Position numbers and translations under genes: made by a program. From Leptodactylus fallax (lineage: Eukaryota > Chordata > Amphibia > Anura > Leptodactylidae), in contig CAMRHE010000063.1 in NCBI GenBank assembly GCA_947044405.1, positions 6,009,501-6,073,500 of the forward strand: a stretch of DNA of 64,000 nucleotides, given 5' to 3'. Below the pieces are notes generated by a model. It did not search any database, had not been told where the DNA came from, and was given only the letters and a program-made list of their open reading frames with translations. The stretch's first letter is position 1; each line of letters starts with the position of its first letter. Shown here piece after piece: positions 11,504 through 22,604 of the stretch.

Positions 11504-12039
11504 AGAGAATGTATCACCAGAACATAACATATTTTTTTAAAATTTCTTAAACTATTTTTTAAAGAATTTTTTTATTCCATTTCATTAGCTATATTTTAAA
11601 AAATTCCTAGAAATCCTGCAGTTCTGACACTGGCCACTAAGCCAAATAATATGCTGCCACTTACTGTTTTCTGTAGGAGAATTCTTTGCAGCAATCCCCT
11701 CACTTCTCAGCACACTGATGATCACAGCTATCATGTATATGTAGATAAGACACAGAATCCACCAGTCACAATAGGTGATGCCACATCTTATCTCCTCCCC
11801 TCTGTACAATGACCAGGTCACACAACATGCCCATCTCTACTCTCCCATAGAAGTCTAAATGGTCAGTTCCAGACTATTGTATCTATGGCCCATGGTTCAT
11901 CTCCAGGAAACAGGAAATCACAAATGATATTAGGCTTAGTGGCAAAAGTTGGAATTGCAAGATTTTTAGGATTTTTTTTAAACATAAAAATATGGTTAAC
12001 ATACAAACATGATTTAATCCATATCATGACATATTCCCT
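11504..12039. mobile_element. TTAA foldback element, family with AGGGAATATGTCA ends, copy 1
   Basis: TTAA lies at 11500-11503 and 12040-12043. The left end AGAGAATGTATCACC and the reverse complement of the right end, AGGGAATATGTCATG, pair, and deeper arm blocks (CTGGCCACTAAGCC / GGCTTAGTGGC) pair too. The centre contains a block (GATAAGACACAGAATCCACC, 11742-11761) that recurs at 33990-34010 and, reversed, at 38450-38560, which defines a family of three copies here. Confidence 0.8.
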
Positions 12040-12049
12040 TTAAGAGCTA

Positions 12050-12560
12050 TCTTCCACATTAGGTGATATTCACATGACTGAGCAGAGACTCGACCATGTG
12101 AGTGCAGGATCCGTGTGGTACTATGCGGTACCTCAATGGGTGAATTGGGTCTGTGAAAATGATCCGGATATTCCGATCCATGCATGCACTATTATTTCAC
12201 AGATTACATATGCCACATGGTCGATGAACTTGGTCATCTGAATAAAGCCAGGCTCACATCTGTGTTCGGAGTCTCCATAGAAGACTCAACTGCAGAATCC
12301 GCCGAAAATCATCATAGAGAAAGGTCCTGCATGGATGGAGAGTCCGTCCATTAAAACAGTGGGAACCCAATGGACACCCAGCGAACCCCACTATAGTCTG
12401 TGGGGTCTGTGAGTGTCCACAGGTAACCGCTGTTTTAGCATATGGACTCTTCATTGTTCTGGTCCCCTGGTGGACCCAAACAATGGAGAGCCCAGTACAA
12501 GTGTGAACCTAGCCTAAGCCTTTAGCCCCATCCATGCGTGTCCATCTTCGATATAGTGCT
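12050..12560. other. Unassigned stretch
   Basis: No supported gene or element. Short GTCCATT- and TGGACTC-type motifs recur within it, which suggests decayed repeat. Confidence 0.35.
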
Positions 12561-12565
12561 GTAGC

Positions 12566-12652
12566 CTGATGGACCTCATGACCTGATGGACCTTGTGAAG
12601 CTCATGACCTGATGGACCTGATGGACCTCATAGACCTGATGGACCTCATAGA
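12566..12652. repeat. 18-bp tandem repeat
   Basis: GACCTGATGGACCTCATA repeats imperfectly about five times. Its 18-bp period keeps frames open but carries no recognisable protein. Confidence 0.7.
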
Positions 12653-12659
12653 CCATATG

Positions 12660-14122
12660 ACTAATACAGTAGATTTGCCTTTTACTCTTTTGTCTCCTAT
12701 ATCCATAAAACACGATTTGTCCTTTCCCTAAAAGGTAAATGAGATCGCATCTACTAAAACTGGTTTAGACTGACAACCCTCTTACAATGCTCCCCAGAAA
12801 TGAGTAATGCCCTGCAGGTGCTCACCGCGCTCTTTAATTCTGTAAACGCGGCCTGTCGGACAATAACTTTTTTTCATATGTATAAATTCGGGGGTCATTA
12901 TTCACTCATAGACTCTCTTTGTGTCCATTAGGAGCAGTTATTAGGAAGATCGACGGATGTCTGCATTCCTGGAGCAGACAGAAAAACCATACCATTAAGT
13001 GAAAAATAACACAAATCCCCGGTTCAATCCACCGGCAGAAGAGAAAATATGAATTTGTTATATACATTAAATTTGTCATTTGTCCTGATGAAGGTGTTCA
13101 CACAGTCCACAAATGTAATGTCTATGGTAATAGGATATCTTCCTCCCTGCAAGACAGATTAGCGGGAGATTTGTGCGCTCCTAAGCCATAATTTATGTTT
13201 ATTTGGGCTTCTAAAGTAGGATCGTGAAGGGGGAAATACTGAAATACAGTTGTAAAGATTTCTTCCCGGTGATGTTAAGATTTTTATTCCAAATGGTACT
13301 GACTGTAAAAGACTCGGATGAATTCCAGAATGCACTGAAAATGTTCAAAGGATCTACACATTCACATTTTACATGGACTTCAGGGCCCAGTTTCTTAGAT
13401 TAGAGATTGCTTCAGTGACTTTAATTGTTCCTGTTGTCTGAACAGTCCCCTAGGGAGTGATTAGCTGTGATGTAATTAGTGCAGGCATAGGGGTCTTGAT
13501 GCTATAGAGGACCCATCAGATGACACATTCTATATAGAGTTTGTTCACCTTTGGTGAACCTAAACTGATTTCCATAATGACTTTGCTCCTGTTATTAGGA
13601 TGGTCCTGTTCTTAAAGGGGTTGTCTAGCTCGGAATTTAAAAAAAAAAAAAAAAAAAATTTATATATATATATAGGTTAGAAAGGCAAAAAATCCCAAAA
13701 GGAAGTGATAATCATAATCAGATAAGCATAACCTCCTCCTCGATTCTTCTGCTGTTCCCATTCTGACCCATCCTGGTCCCTCTTGACACACAGGAAGTGA
13801 TAGTTCATCCTATCACAGCCAAGAACAGTAACAATCCTCAACCACTGATTGGCTCAGAGGTCACTTCCTGTGTGTTAAGAGGAAACAGGAAGTAGAGACT
13901 GAAGAGACCCAGGAAAGGCTGGAAAGGGAATTACCACCAATTGGTTAATATTTATTTTTTGTTTTTATTTTTTTTTTAATACCATTGTGACTTAAAAAAA
14001 ATTACTAGCAGGAAAACTATGTAATTCTGATATTGCTAGGGGCGTGTCTGATAAAACATAGTCATCAGATTCTAAGCAATATTTAGCAAAATTAGATATT
14101 TATCTCTGGGTGTGAGTATGAC
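12660..14122. other. Unassigned stretch with one-sided TTAA element start
   Basis: 12800-13400 looks like single-copy DNA with normal CpG content and no open frame of note. A TTAAAGGGGTTGTCTAGC terminus starts near 13613, followed by an A-tract (13640-13658) and a short TA run; no matching right end was found. Confidence 0.4.
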
Positions 14123-14126
14123 TTAA

Positions 14127-14493
14127 AGATAACCTTTCACCACCTCCACCAACTCCTGATCTTTACTTTCTTTAATAGTCGCCACTCCACTGATTCCGGC
14201 GCAGTTGGAATTTTTTTCTCTAGCCCACACCATTCCTGAGCAATCAGTGCAGATACTTTAAGCACCCAATATTACTATTAGGTGGGTGGTCTTGGGATGG
14301 AGCAAGTAGTCTGTGACCGCCTAGCTGACAGTAGAGAGCCAAATTAGCATATTGGGTGCTAAAACTAACCACACCAATTGCTCAGGAACGGTGGGGGCTA
14401 GAGAAAAAATTCCAACTGTGCCAGAATCATTGGAGCGGTGCCTATTGGAGGATGCAAAAAGTTGGATTTGGTGGAGGTGGTGAAAGGTCCCCT
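14127..14493. mobile_element. TTAA foldback element, CCACCTCCACC family, copy 1
   Basis: TTAA lies at 14123-14126 and 14494-14497. The left arm runs AGATAACCTTTCACCACCTC and the right arm ends GGTGGAGGTGGTGAAAGG. The arms also pair through CTCTAGCCCACACCATTCC and GGAACGGTGGGGGCTAGAG. Related copies are 26742-27077 and the shortened 59490-59639. It has no coding capacity. Confidence 0.88.
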
Positions 14494-14499
14494 TTAACT

Positions 14500-15240
14500 C
14501 AAGTGCAAAATCAGTCAAAGTTATGGACAGAAAACTGGATCGTGTTATGACTAAATGTGCCGGGTCAGAGCTACGACCTTGAAGATAAGAAAAATCTAAG
14601 CGTGCTTGAGGCAGTTTAGTGATTTTCTGGCCTAAAAGGAAGACACTAAAATATGCTCAAACTCCATCTCTGCACCTCATTAAATAATAATTACTGTAAA
14701 GATCTCAAATTTGGTCTTTTTTGACTTAAGTCAAAGTCTAAAAGTGCTTAAAGCACAAGAGGTATGAAAACAAGAAGATCCGATGCTCGAGACTAGTCAT
14801 TTAATTTTATTCGTCAAGAAATGAGAGAAATGCGACTCAACATAAAGAGAAGCCAAGTGTAAAAGAAAATCCATTTAAAAGGTGACATTCTGTAAGTGGT
14901 GAAATCTCCTCATTAACAGGGACTCATTTACATAGGTATCAACAACTTGAGCTGATTGATCTCCTGCAGTGCACTACTAGTGCCATACCGAGCGAAATCC
15001 ACCCCTACCACATACAGTACAAGAGGAAATGAAGGAAATAGATACTTCTCATCACTAGAACCCTAAACATAGAAAATTCTACATAAAAAAAAAAAAAATT
15101 TGAATGAAATCATCCCTATGTGTCCCAGGAGCTCAGCCATGTTTACCCTTATCTACCTTGTTGCCCTGTGTCTGGCTGTAGGACAGATGACTGCAGCAGG
15201 AGCCTCCCCCCCTCCAAAAAAACTGTGTGCAGGGGTAATG
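14500..15240. other. Unassigned stretch, contains a signal-peptide-like short frame
   Basis: Mostly featureless. An ATG at 15139 in a fair context (GCCATGT) opens a hydrophobic stretch, MFTLIYLVALCLAVG, that resembles a signal peptide, followed by TAAGASPPPKK before the frame runs into tandem repeat. It could be a first exon or chance. No homology is recognised. Confidence 0.2.
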
Positions 15241-15245
15241 AGGGG

Positions 15246-15325
15246 GCCATTGTACTGTGGGGCACGAATGGGACCATTATACTGTGAGTGGGGCACCAAT
15301 GGGGGCCATTATTCTATAGGGGGAA
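15246..15325. repeat. Short cluster of the ATTATACTGTGGGG minisatellite motif
   Basis: Three imperfect units of about 30 bp (CCATTATACTGTGAGTGGGG and variants) are related, in inverse orientation, to the array at 1175-1394 and, in the same orientation, to 63186-63500. Confidence 0.65.
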
Positions 15326-15339
15326 CTCTCTCTGGAGCA

Positions 15340-16995
15340 TCCAAAATGTCTGTGCATTGCATAAGCCACCCACAGATTACAACGATAACAGTGTAATACT
15401 TTGTTCCACCTGTGGAGGCACTGCAGGGAAATTAAACACTTGCTCTTACGCTCCATCCGCGATTGCGTCTTTACTTCCTGTAGGAAATTCCGCGTAGCCT
15501 ATCTGGGTCACTAGAACAGTCAGCGATCGCCTGTGTGATCATTTCCTGACTAGGAAGCAATTGGGGTAGTGTTTTTGAACTTTTTTAATCCATTTTGTCC
15601 AACCCCTTTAAGGAATACTTATTATTACCATTTTCTTTTAGGATCTAAATCGTTTTTGTCTTTTTTTTATATAAAAAATTTAAATCTGATTCTATTTTAT
15701 TTCCTGTGAAATAGATAAAAAAAATCATCTGCTTTTCCCAAACTTCTCTCACCACGAAAATAAAAACCTAAACATCCTGTGAATATTACACTGCGCTCGC
15801 CCCGCGCTGTCCCCGGTTGATGGGTCACACGTGTTTGTGTTTGTTAATGAGATCGACACTTGAGTCATTAGGACAGGAAGAGGGGAAAAAAACAGCGCCA
15901 ATGTATAAAGTGTCATAAAATAGGAGCATTCAGGATGCGAGATCTCACCATTAACTCCCCGGCCGGCAACAGGTCACAGTCTGTGCAAAGGCAGATAAAG
16001 ACTAAATAACAAATGGCCTGAGATTTAGAGCCGGGATAATGTTCAGCTGTTACTAGTCCTGCAATGTCATCTGTGGGAAACATGTGCAACTCTGCGCTTT
16101 CAGGCACGCTGCTAAGGCACAACCTGTATTTCTCCAGCTGCTGCAAATCTACAACTCCCAGCAGGTGTAAATTAGTGCCTATTAATTTTGCCCTAGAATA
16201 GTATAACAAGTTACTGATTGGTATTGCACACTCAGAGGTCATGAGGGGTACTGCAGCTTTTGATTAGAACTGTTTAATATGTAAGGGCAGACTAGATGGA
16301 CCATCAATCTTCTATGTTTCTATGATCCCTTTATGTTTTTTCATGGGCATGGACATGAATGTTGTTCTTTAACCGGTTCCTGACCACCCGTTGACTGTGT
16401 ATGGCTGGGTGTACCTGTATGTCCTTGCAGATGAAAGATTAGGGAGCTGCCTGTTACAATAGCTGAACCTCCGATAAAGAAAGTAGGACCGGTTTTATAC
16501 CATCCCTGTGTTCCCATTCGCTATATAAACAGCTATGGGAGGCGCTATGACGGTCATGTGATCCAGGAATGGTATACAGTCTGTAAACATAGATAAGACA
16601 GTCTAAAGATACTCCAGATTTATCATCCAGCATCAGCCATGGTGATAAATCTGGCGTATTTTCAGACTGCCCGTCTAAGTTTACATTTTCTTTTAGTAAA
16701 TTTTGGCAAAGTTTTGGCAATTTTTTCCTTTTTGAAAATCTACAATAAATAAGATTCTCGGATTCTCATGGAAGGTTTTCCTAACTATGACCAATCATCA
16801 CTTTGGAGGGTCATATTTAGTCTATACCACCCGGGCTGATAGCAAGAAGTAATGAATAGACATGAGATTCCACCACCATGCTCCTCAGTCACTGCCAAGG
16901 AAGGACCACCTAGACACTGTGAGATCCACCTAATGTCCTTGACTTGCCCATAGTCAAGACTAGTTCTTCAGGCTTATCCTGAATGAACTAGACTA
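15340..16995. other. Unassigned stretch with decayed dispersed repeats
   Basis: CACCTGTGGAGGCACTGCAG at 15409-15428 recurs reversed near 11194 and 48780, so this is dispersed repeat. TCCAACCCCTTTAA near 15600 is one end of a TTAA element without a partner. GGGCAGACTAGATGGACC near 16285 is a motif I associate with anuran repeats. The 109-aa minus-strand frame at 15913-16242 has no recognisable domain. Confidence 0.4.
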
Positions 16996-17006
16996 AATTT
17001 CATGGT

Positions 17007-17197
17007 AAAGTTCTGGTTGGAGTCAGGTTCTTTGGGTCCACCAGATAAGATGATTCTGGAGGTTCACCCACCACCAACCTCTAGGAGATTGACCATAAAA
17101 CCCTTCACATTTGGGCATCTTCTGCTGGACCATTATCGTGTTAGAGCCTGGGCCCACTGGAGGATCCTCTGGTGCTCTGGTGGGTCAGTCCAACACA
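17007..17197 (+). repeat. Dispersed repeat with GTTGGACTG-type inverted ends, copy 1
   Basis: It shares TCTTCTGCTGGACCATTAT, GTGTTAGAGCCTGGGCCC and GGTGGGTCAGTCCAACAC with 24742-24912. The left end is degraded here. It is probably a small non-autonomous DNA element. Confidence 0.65.
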
Positions 17198-17255
17198 GCA
17201 AATGAAACAATAAAGAGAATACAATATTGTCACAAGTGGAAGGAACATTTGTAAA

Positions 17256-17401
17256 AAGAGATGGGCGAACCTCTCCGGATTTGTTTCGGGTTCGGGTGGC
17301 TTGGGTCCAAGATTCATTTTGGGCAACATGAGACAAATCTCCATTTGTTCAGTTGCGTAAAAGAAAAAACTATTTGGAATATTCGGGTTCGCCCATCTCT
17401 A
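17256..17401. mobile_element. hAT-like miniature element, 146 bp, perfect 8-bp target duplication
   Basis: TTTGTAAA occurs at 17248-17255 and 17402-17409, directly outside the ends AAGAGATGGGCGAACC and GGTTCGCCCATCTCTA. The 8-bp duplication with short AGAGATGGGCGAAC inverted ends fits the hAT superfamily. It is an internally shortened relative of 23294-23848. Confidence 0.85.
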
Positions 17402-17409
17402 TTTGTAAA

Positions 17410-18155
17410 GAAATTTTTTTAGCAAAAGCCTCGAGAAGGTGAAAAGATTCTCCTTAATATATTCAGATACAATGTAATAAAATACTAAACTCTATACATA
17501 TACATAGCGGGTGACTACGACTGCGGACTACAGAATAACACAGACCCGGGGTAGTCGCCGACCAGCTACACCTAAAATGTATTCATTTCATTTGGACATC
17601 TGGAGGACTCCAGAATAATTACGATTGATTTTTTGGGGGGGTTTCTTTCTTTTTTTTCTATTTAAGGGTGAACCTTAACCCATTTTCTGTGATCATGAGA
17701 AGCGTTCTTCCCGCAGTCATTTATTATAGACGCCATGGTATATATCATCATCTGCTGGGGAAGCTCCGCTGTCAGTCTTATTGACTTGTCCTAATGATCT
17801 CACAATACAATACCTAGGGGGCAGTATAGCCACAGAAGAATACAATAGCTTGTATAAAATTTCTGATTGGAAAGCTATATCACTACCAAGGGGGCTGCAA
17901 CGCGGAGACTCGAGCTATAAACTTGGTTGACACTTAAAGGGGTTGCAGAGGATTAAAAAAACATGGCTGCCTCCTTCCAACAGCGCCTCACATGTTCACA
18001 GGTTGTGTCTAGTATTACAGCTCCGCTGCATTCATTTCAGTGGAGCAGAGCTGCAATATGGGGGATACCACCTGTGTGATGATGTTTTTGGTAGAAAGTA
18101 GCCAAGATAGATTTGTTGTGGGGCTTCGCTACATACAATGCCATCCATTACAATG
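17410..18155. other. Unassigned stretch with one-sided TTAA element
   Basis: Single-copy-looking DNA to about 17930, then ACTTAAAGGGGTTGCAGAGG, a TTAA-type terminus leading into CTGCATTCATTTCAGTGG-type sequence of the kind also seen, diverged, near 18640, 30370 and 41870. No right end was found. Confidence 0.4.
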
Positions 18156-18159
18156 TTAT

Positions 18160-18420
18160 ACCATACTTTCCAAATTTAACCAATGGATCCCTTTTGCACC
18201 CCTTTAAGCAAAGCCCCATCCCATTTTGGGACATATTTTGTTGAGTGTCACACCCCTTTTTGTGACATGGACACACAATGTACCAGTCATGCCCCTTTTT
18301 CATGACCGGAACGTGATCGGAAATGTGTCCGAGAGCCCTGCGGATGCGAAAAGATTTGCCCACCTGGAGGCCACCCTTTTATGCGGGAACCTCCTGAGTG
18401 TTTTGGGAGAGTTGGCACCT
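18160..18420 (-). repeat. Dispersed repeat (AGAGTTGGC / CATACTTTCC ends), copy 1
   Basis: It contains ACACCCCTTTTTGTGACATG and GGGAGAGTTGGC blocks that recur at 20265-20560 and 24090-24350 in the other orientation. No target duplication was identified. Confidence 0.55.
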
Positions 18421-18429
18421 AATTCATGA

Positions 18430-19625
18430 ATTAAGAGCGCCCTCACTCCCCGCTGGTGTAGGGGACAAAAAAATAAGCCGATCCTGATGTTTCTCTCCCA
18501 CTGTGTTACTGCGACTGTGACCCGACAACTGGCAGAAATCTCATCCTGCTAGGCTTCTACATTTACTATCATTAGTGGCGGCAAGCAGCGCAACAAGGGG
18601 TTGTCTCCAATTCCTCTACTCAGTCCATCGGTTACATGGTTATACTGCAGCTCAGTCCCATTCCAATGAATGGTGCTGAGCTGCAATACCCAGCACCGCC
18701 ACTATATAATGTACGGCGCTGTGCTTGGTAAATAGCGAAGAGGCCACAGCAATCAATATATCAATTTCCTAGTCCTGAAAACCCAAACTGGATACAAACC
18801 TGTAGAATGTAGTGCTGTATATATGTCGCTGGCCCTTTAATAGCCCAAGTTGCAGTATTTAATCTCCTGACAATGTTCTGAATTTGCCCGGTTGTCCTCT
18901 CGCTGTTCTGTTAATGCCTATTGATTATACAACAAATATCAATAACCATTTACATAGCCAAGCGCTTGTTCTAAATTAAAGCATGCGCCTTCCGAGAGTG
19001 AATGGCACCTTCTGTAAATAAAAGGCAACTGAATCGGACCTCCTAGGTGTCAAGGGCCCACGCACGTGGCGGCAGACGGTGTCCTTTTTTATACCCACCG
19101 CTTAGTCGCATTGCCAAACAGTCATTTTGATGGGCCTGAAATTGCCTGCAAAAAAATGTCATTACATTCCTCATACATTAAATATGGGCTCCCGGCTCTG
19201 GGGATGTTTATTCGGTAAACACCGCCTGGACTCGCCACTGATAATCACTCAACGTACTGCAATAATCTGCAACCTCAACCCAATCATTCCGGGTAGGAAA
19301 ACTTATGATTTATGCAAAAAAAAAAAAAAAAATAGAAAAAGAAAAATATCGCCCCTACCAAAAAAAAAAAAGTTGCAAGTCATAATATGGTAAGTCAGCG
19401 ACTCGGTAAAATAGTGGATTTAATTAAGTAGAAGCCCGGTATGAAAAGCCTGACAGATACAAAATAACTTCCTTCCGCACTAGGTTCCAGGGTATCGATC
19501 GCGTCAGGAAAATGTAAGTAAATGGCTACTTAATTGCTTCCTACAGGACTAGAACCAATATCAGCAATTTAAAGGGGAAGTATGGAAGGCCTATGGAGGA
19601 GGAAGACCTTGACGGTTGAGAAAGC
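18430..19625. other. Unassigned stretch
   Basis: 18640-18740 carries a dispersed GCAGCTCAGTCCCATTCC block. 18860-19130 looks single-copy with several CpGs. A-tracts lie at 19317-19332 and 19361-19371. No supported gene. Confidence 0.4.
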
Positions 19626-19629
19626 TTGG

Positions 19630-20110
19630 TACACTGGCAGTTTGTGATGAACCCATTCATTGCAAATTTTGGGTACAAGTGAACCAATAACTTTTAGGGT
19701 TCGCCACCCAAGAATCACTATTATACTCTGGGGTGTCTGGGGAGTATAACAAGCGGAGGCCCAGGAAAGGTGCGGAAAAATAAGAAACGGCTATACGCAC
19801 CTTCCCTCACTTCTCCTCTTTGGTCATCCTCTGGCTCCTTCTAATCTCCCGGGAGATATAAGTGGCCCCAGAAGACTAATGAGGTCTGTGGTTGGGCATC
19901 AGCGGTCACATTAGGCACGCCAATATCAAGGCCCTTGCATTGAAGCTCCCAGATGTTGGCGCACCCTAACGGTGTTTGGGTCCCCTGGAGCCCATGCGGC
20001 TACGCAGAAGGCTGGAAGAGACTGGAAGATGACCAAACAGAATGCCGAGGGCGGGTATAAGTGTTTGTTATGTTTCCTTTGACCTCCTTTTTTTTTTTTT
20101 ACTTTGGGGT
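19630..20110 (+). mobile_element. hAT-like miniature element, left and middle portion
   Basis: It shares TATTATACTCTGGGGTGTCT, CACCTTCCCTCACTTCTCC-type sequence and the T-tract followed by TTGGGGTCTAAAG with the complete copy at 23294-23848. The terminal right inverted repeat was not found, so the boundaries are approximate. Confidence 0.55.
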
Positions 20111-20264
20111 CTAAAGCTTAGCACTGCGACCTGCCTCAAGAACAGGGGTCTTACAGGCTCTCTCCATTGTCTTCTAGGGGAGCTCCATTGACTTTTATGG
20201 GAGTTCCAAAAATTGCCATTTTCAGAACTACCACAGACAAAAATAGAGACAACAGTCTCTAAGG

Positions 20265-20560
20265 TTAGTATATACATGTCAACTCTCCTAGGATGTCCAA
20301 AAAACAGGGGTGACCTCCCGGAGTCTCCAAAAAATTGTCAAACCTCCTGGGCCCAGTGGAATGCTCCTGCATGTACTGGTCTCTCTGTCATTCCGTATGT
20401 GATGTCGGCATGCTATGTGCTTGTTATGTTACCAAAAAATGCCCACCTCACTAAAGGGGCATGGTATACTCAAAAAAGGTGTGTCACGTCCTAAAAGGGG
20501 CACAGCCTCGTCTCTAGGGGCAAAAATTTTATGGCCCAAAATGTTGAGTTGACAAGTATG
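20265..20560 (+). repeat. Dispersed repeat (ATGTCAACTCTCC start), copy 2
   Basis: It begins ATGTCAACTCTCCTAGG and ends GTTGAGTTGACAAGTATGG, giving short inverted ends. The interior has GTGTCACGTCCTAAAAGGGG, shared with 24302-24322. Confidence 0.6.
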
Positions 20561-20569
20561 GGATGAATT

Positions 20570-21230
20570 TAATCCATATACAATGTATCCACATCCTTCT
20601 AGGGATATACAGGACAGATCCCCGTTCCTAAACCTGTATCAGATCCATATATCAACTTACATTTTAGTAGGAGCTATTTTTGAAATAGTAGAAGTAACAC
20701 TTTTTATAGAAAAACAAGGCCCCGTGTGAATTGCAGCCTAGGTACTCGTGTCCATAAATCAATCCATATAGCGTGTGCCGGAAGGGCCATATTTCACTAC
20801 AGTATTCATTTGTGTCATTGGGATGGAGCTGTCATCGTCACCGAAACATTATTATACCCTAAGTCGAGTAAGAATATTTTTTAGAAATACGACTTGTCTC
20901 CGTTGCTGTCAGGAATCCGTCTGCGGGGCTTAGAGATGACCAGAGTGATTTGTACTCTAAGGACCAGCTAATAAAATCATCTCAATAGTTTCAATTACAT
21001 GCAGAATTTAATCCGCGTCTCCGCCACTTACGTTGATTTATCGCCCATCAGGACGATACTTTTTTTTCCCCATTATCTCGGTATTTACTTAAAGGAAATG
21101 AGACGCCAGATGCCTAATTCTCTATCCCATTACTGATCTACAATACAGGACTGACTAGTTCTTAAGTGAAAATGGCCATAGACACAAAGATTTGGTCAGG
21201 GTTGGCCTGCTTGGTCAAAAAGAGCGCATT
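20570..21230. other. Unassigned, single-copy-looking DNA
   Basis: Moderate CpG content, no long frame and no paired repeats recognised. Confidence 0.4.
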
Positions 21231-21237
21231 AGCTTAA

Positions 21238-21671
21238 AGGGGTTGTCCAGGAAATACAGGGTTTTTTTTTTTTCTGGTGGACGGGGAAGGTGAACATAAA
21301 ATTAAAAAAAAAAACAAAAACAAAAAAAAAAACATACTTACCTGTCCCCGATGCTCAGGTGTCTCCCATCGCAGTCTGGTCCCACAGCGCCCCGGGGCTT
21401 ATTCTGGTGGAAGTCCTCACCGCATGAGACATAAAAAAAGGATGCGGGACATCACTCATATAAGCCACCTGTGACATCCCGGCTCCTTTCCTTAGGTCTT
21501 CGCGGTCACATGTGGCGAAGACTCCCACTGGAAGAAGCCCTGGGGCACTGCTGGACCGGACCCTGGTGGGAGACATCAGAGCATCGAAGTCAGGTGAGTA
21601 TGTTTTTTTTTTTTTTTCCCATTTTTTTTCCCCTCTTCCAGGAAAAATACTGTATTTCCAGGACAACCCCT
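21238..21671. mobile_element. TTAA foldback element, AGGGGTTGTCC family, 434 bp
   Basis: TTAA lies at 21234-21237 and 21672-21675. The ends AGGGGTTGTCCAGGAAATAC and (reverse complement) AGGGGTTGTCCTGGAAATAC pair. The arms continue through ACATACTTACCTG / CAGGTGAGTATGT and CCCGATGCTCAGGTGTCTCC-type blocks for about 200 bp each, with T- and A-tracts on both sides. No coding capacity; open frames in it are incidental. Confidence 0.92.
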
Positions 21672-21884
21672 TTAAATGACAACAAAGGCCCAACATGCCA
21701 TTTTTTTGGGGGGGGACCCAGAGGTTGCACCTCCGATCCCACATTTGATGCCAAAACCAAAGGTTGACAGAAGTATCTGGCAGGGGCTTGCACCCTTTTC
21801 CCCACTGAGAATACATGATGGGAAGAATATCTGTTGTCCAATGGGGTATTGGCCAGCAACTAGTGAAGATGTATGCCAGCTTAA

Positions 21885-22224
21885 AGGGGTTGTCCAGGAA
21901 CGTATAGGAACCTCCGCAACAGCCAGGGTGGGTATAAAACAAAAAAAAAGTCTCTTGTGTCAGGACTCAGCAAATTGGAAGTGGAGAGGCTCAAAGGACT
22001 GCTCTGTCCAATCAGTTGAGTGATCCGATGACATCACGCAGATACGTTGCCAGTTCCTTAGCAGTGAACGCTGAGGTCATTGATTGGTGAGCCTCTCAGC
22101 TTCCACCCCACTGAGTGCTGGCGTGGGAGAGAAAGGGAACTGGAGACTCTTTTTTTGTTTTACACCCACCCTGGTCTCCCCTGTCACCCTTGAAATTCTC
22201 CCTGGTCTTTCCCAGACAACCCCT
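21885..22224. mobile_element. TTAA foldback element, AGGGGTTGTCC family, 340 bp
   Basis: TTAA lies at 21881-21884 and 22225-22228. The ends AGGGGTTGTCCAGG and AGGGGTTGTCTGGG (reverse complement) are inverted, and the GGTGGGTATAAAACAAAAA segment pairs with TTTTTTGTTTTACACCCACC. It lies 210 bp from 21238-21671 and shares only the terminal segment with it, so this is a second subfamily. Confidence 0.88.
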
Positions 22225-22228
22225 TTAA

Positions 22229-22445
22229 AGGGAGTCTGTCACCAGAAAACTCGATATCAAACCATCCTTGGGGACAATATACTGTGCGCCATCATTCTTT
22301 TATAAAGTCCAGAAGATGCACGATTTCCTTGAAAAAGATGTTTTTAGAAAAATGCAAATGAGGCTTAAGCGCACTTGAAGTTATGACACGCCCCCATTGC
22401 ACTTGAGACTCATCAGAATATTTCTAAAAAAACAGCTTTTCCAGG
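22229..22445. repeat. Left part of a TTAA/AGGGAGTCTGTCACC element
   Basis: It starts at the TTAA that also closes the preceding element: the junction reads CCCCTTTAAAGGGAGTCTG. No matching right end was recognised, so the right boundary is approximate. Confidence 0.5.
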
Positions 22446-22454
22446 GAACTGGAC

Positions 22455-22560
22455 TCTCTAAAAGGTTCGGCTTGTGACGGAGTGGTTTGCCCATCTTTAC
22501 CTTTTAGCTACCTACAGCTGCCACTAGAGGGAGCTCCCTGTATACACATTTATACAGCTG
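22455..22560. repeat. hAT-like right end fragment and a CTAGAGGGAGCT arm
   Basis: GGTTCGGCTTGTGACGGAGT to GCCCATCTTTAC (22464-22499) matches the right end of 23294-23848. Next to it, GCTGCCACTAGAGGGAGCT is one arm of the foldback seen complete at 28104-28186. Confidence 0.5.
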
Positions 22561-22604
22561 TCATTGTATCTATAGTTCCCTATAAGCGGCCATTTTAGGC
22601 TAAC

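Noticed and set aside
13018..13045. GGTTCAATCC resembling a tRNA B-box
   Set aside because: No A-box at the right distance and no cloverleaf could be drawn around it.
15913..16242. 109-residue minus-strand frame
   Set aside because: No recognisable domain; it overlaps dispersed-repeat sequence, and this length occurs by chance in 64 kb.
21355..22023. 195- and 115-residue frames
   Set aside because: They lie within or across palindromic TTAA elements, overlap frames on the opposite strand and lack motifs.
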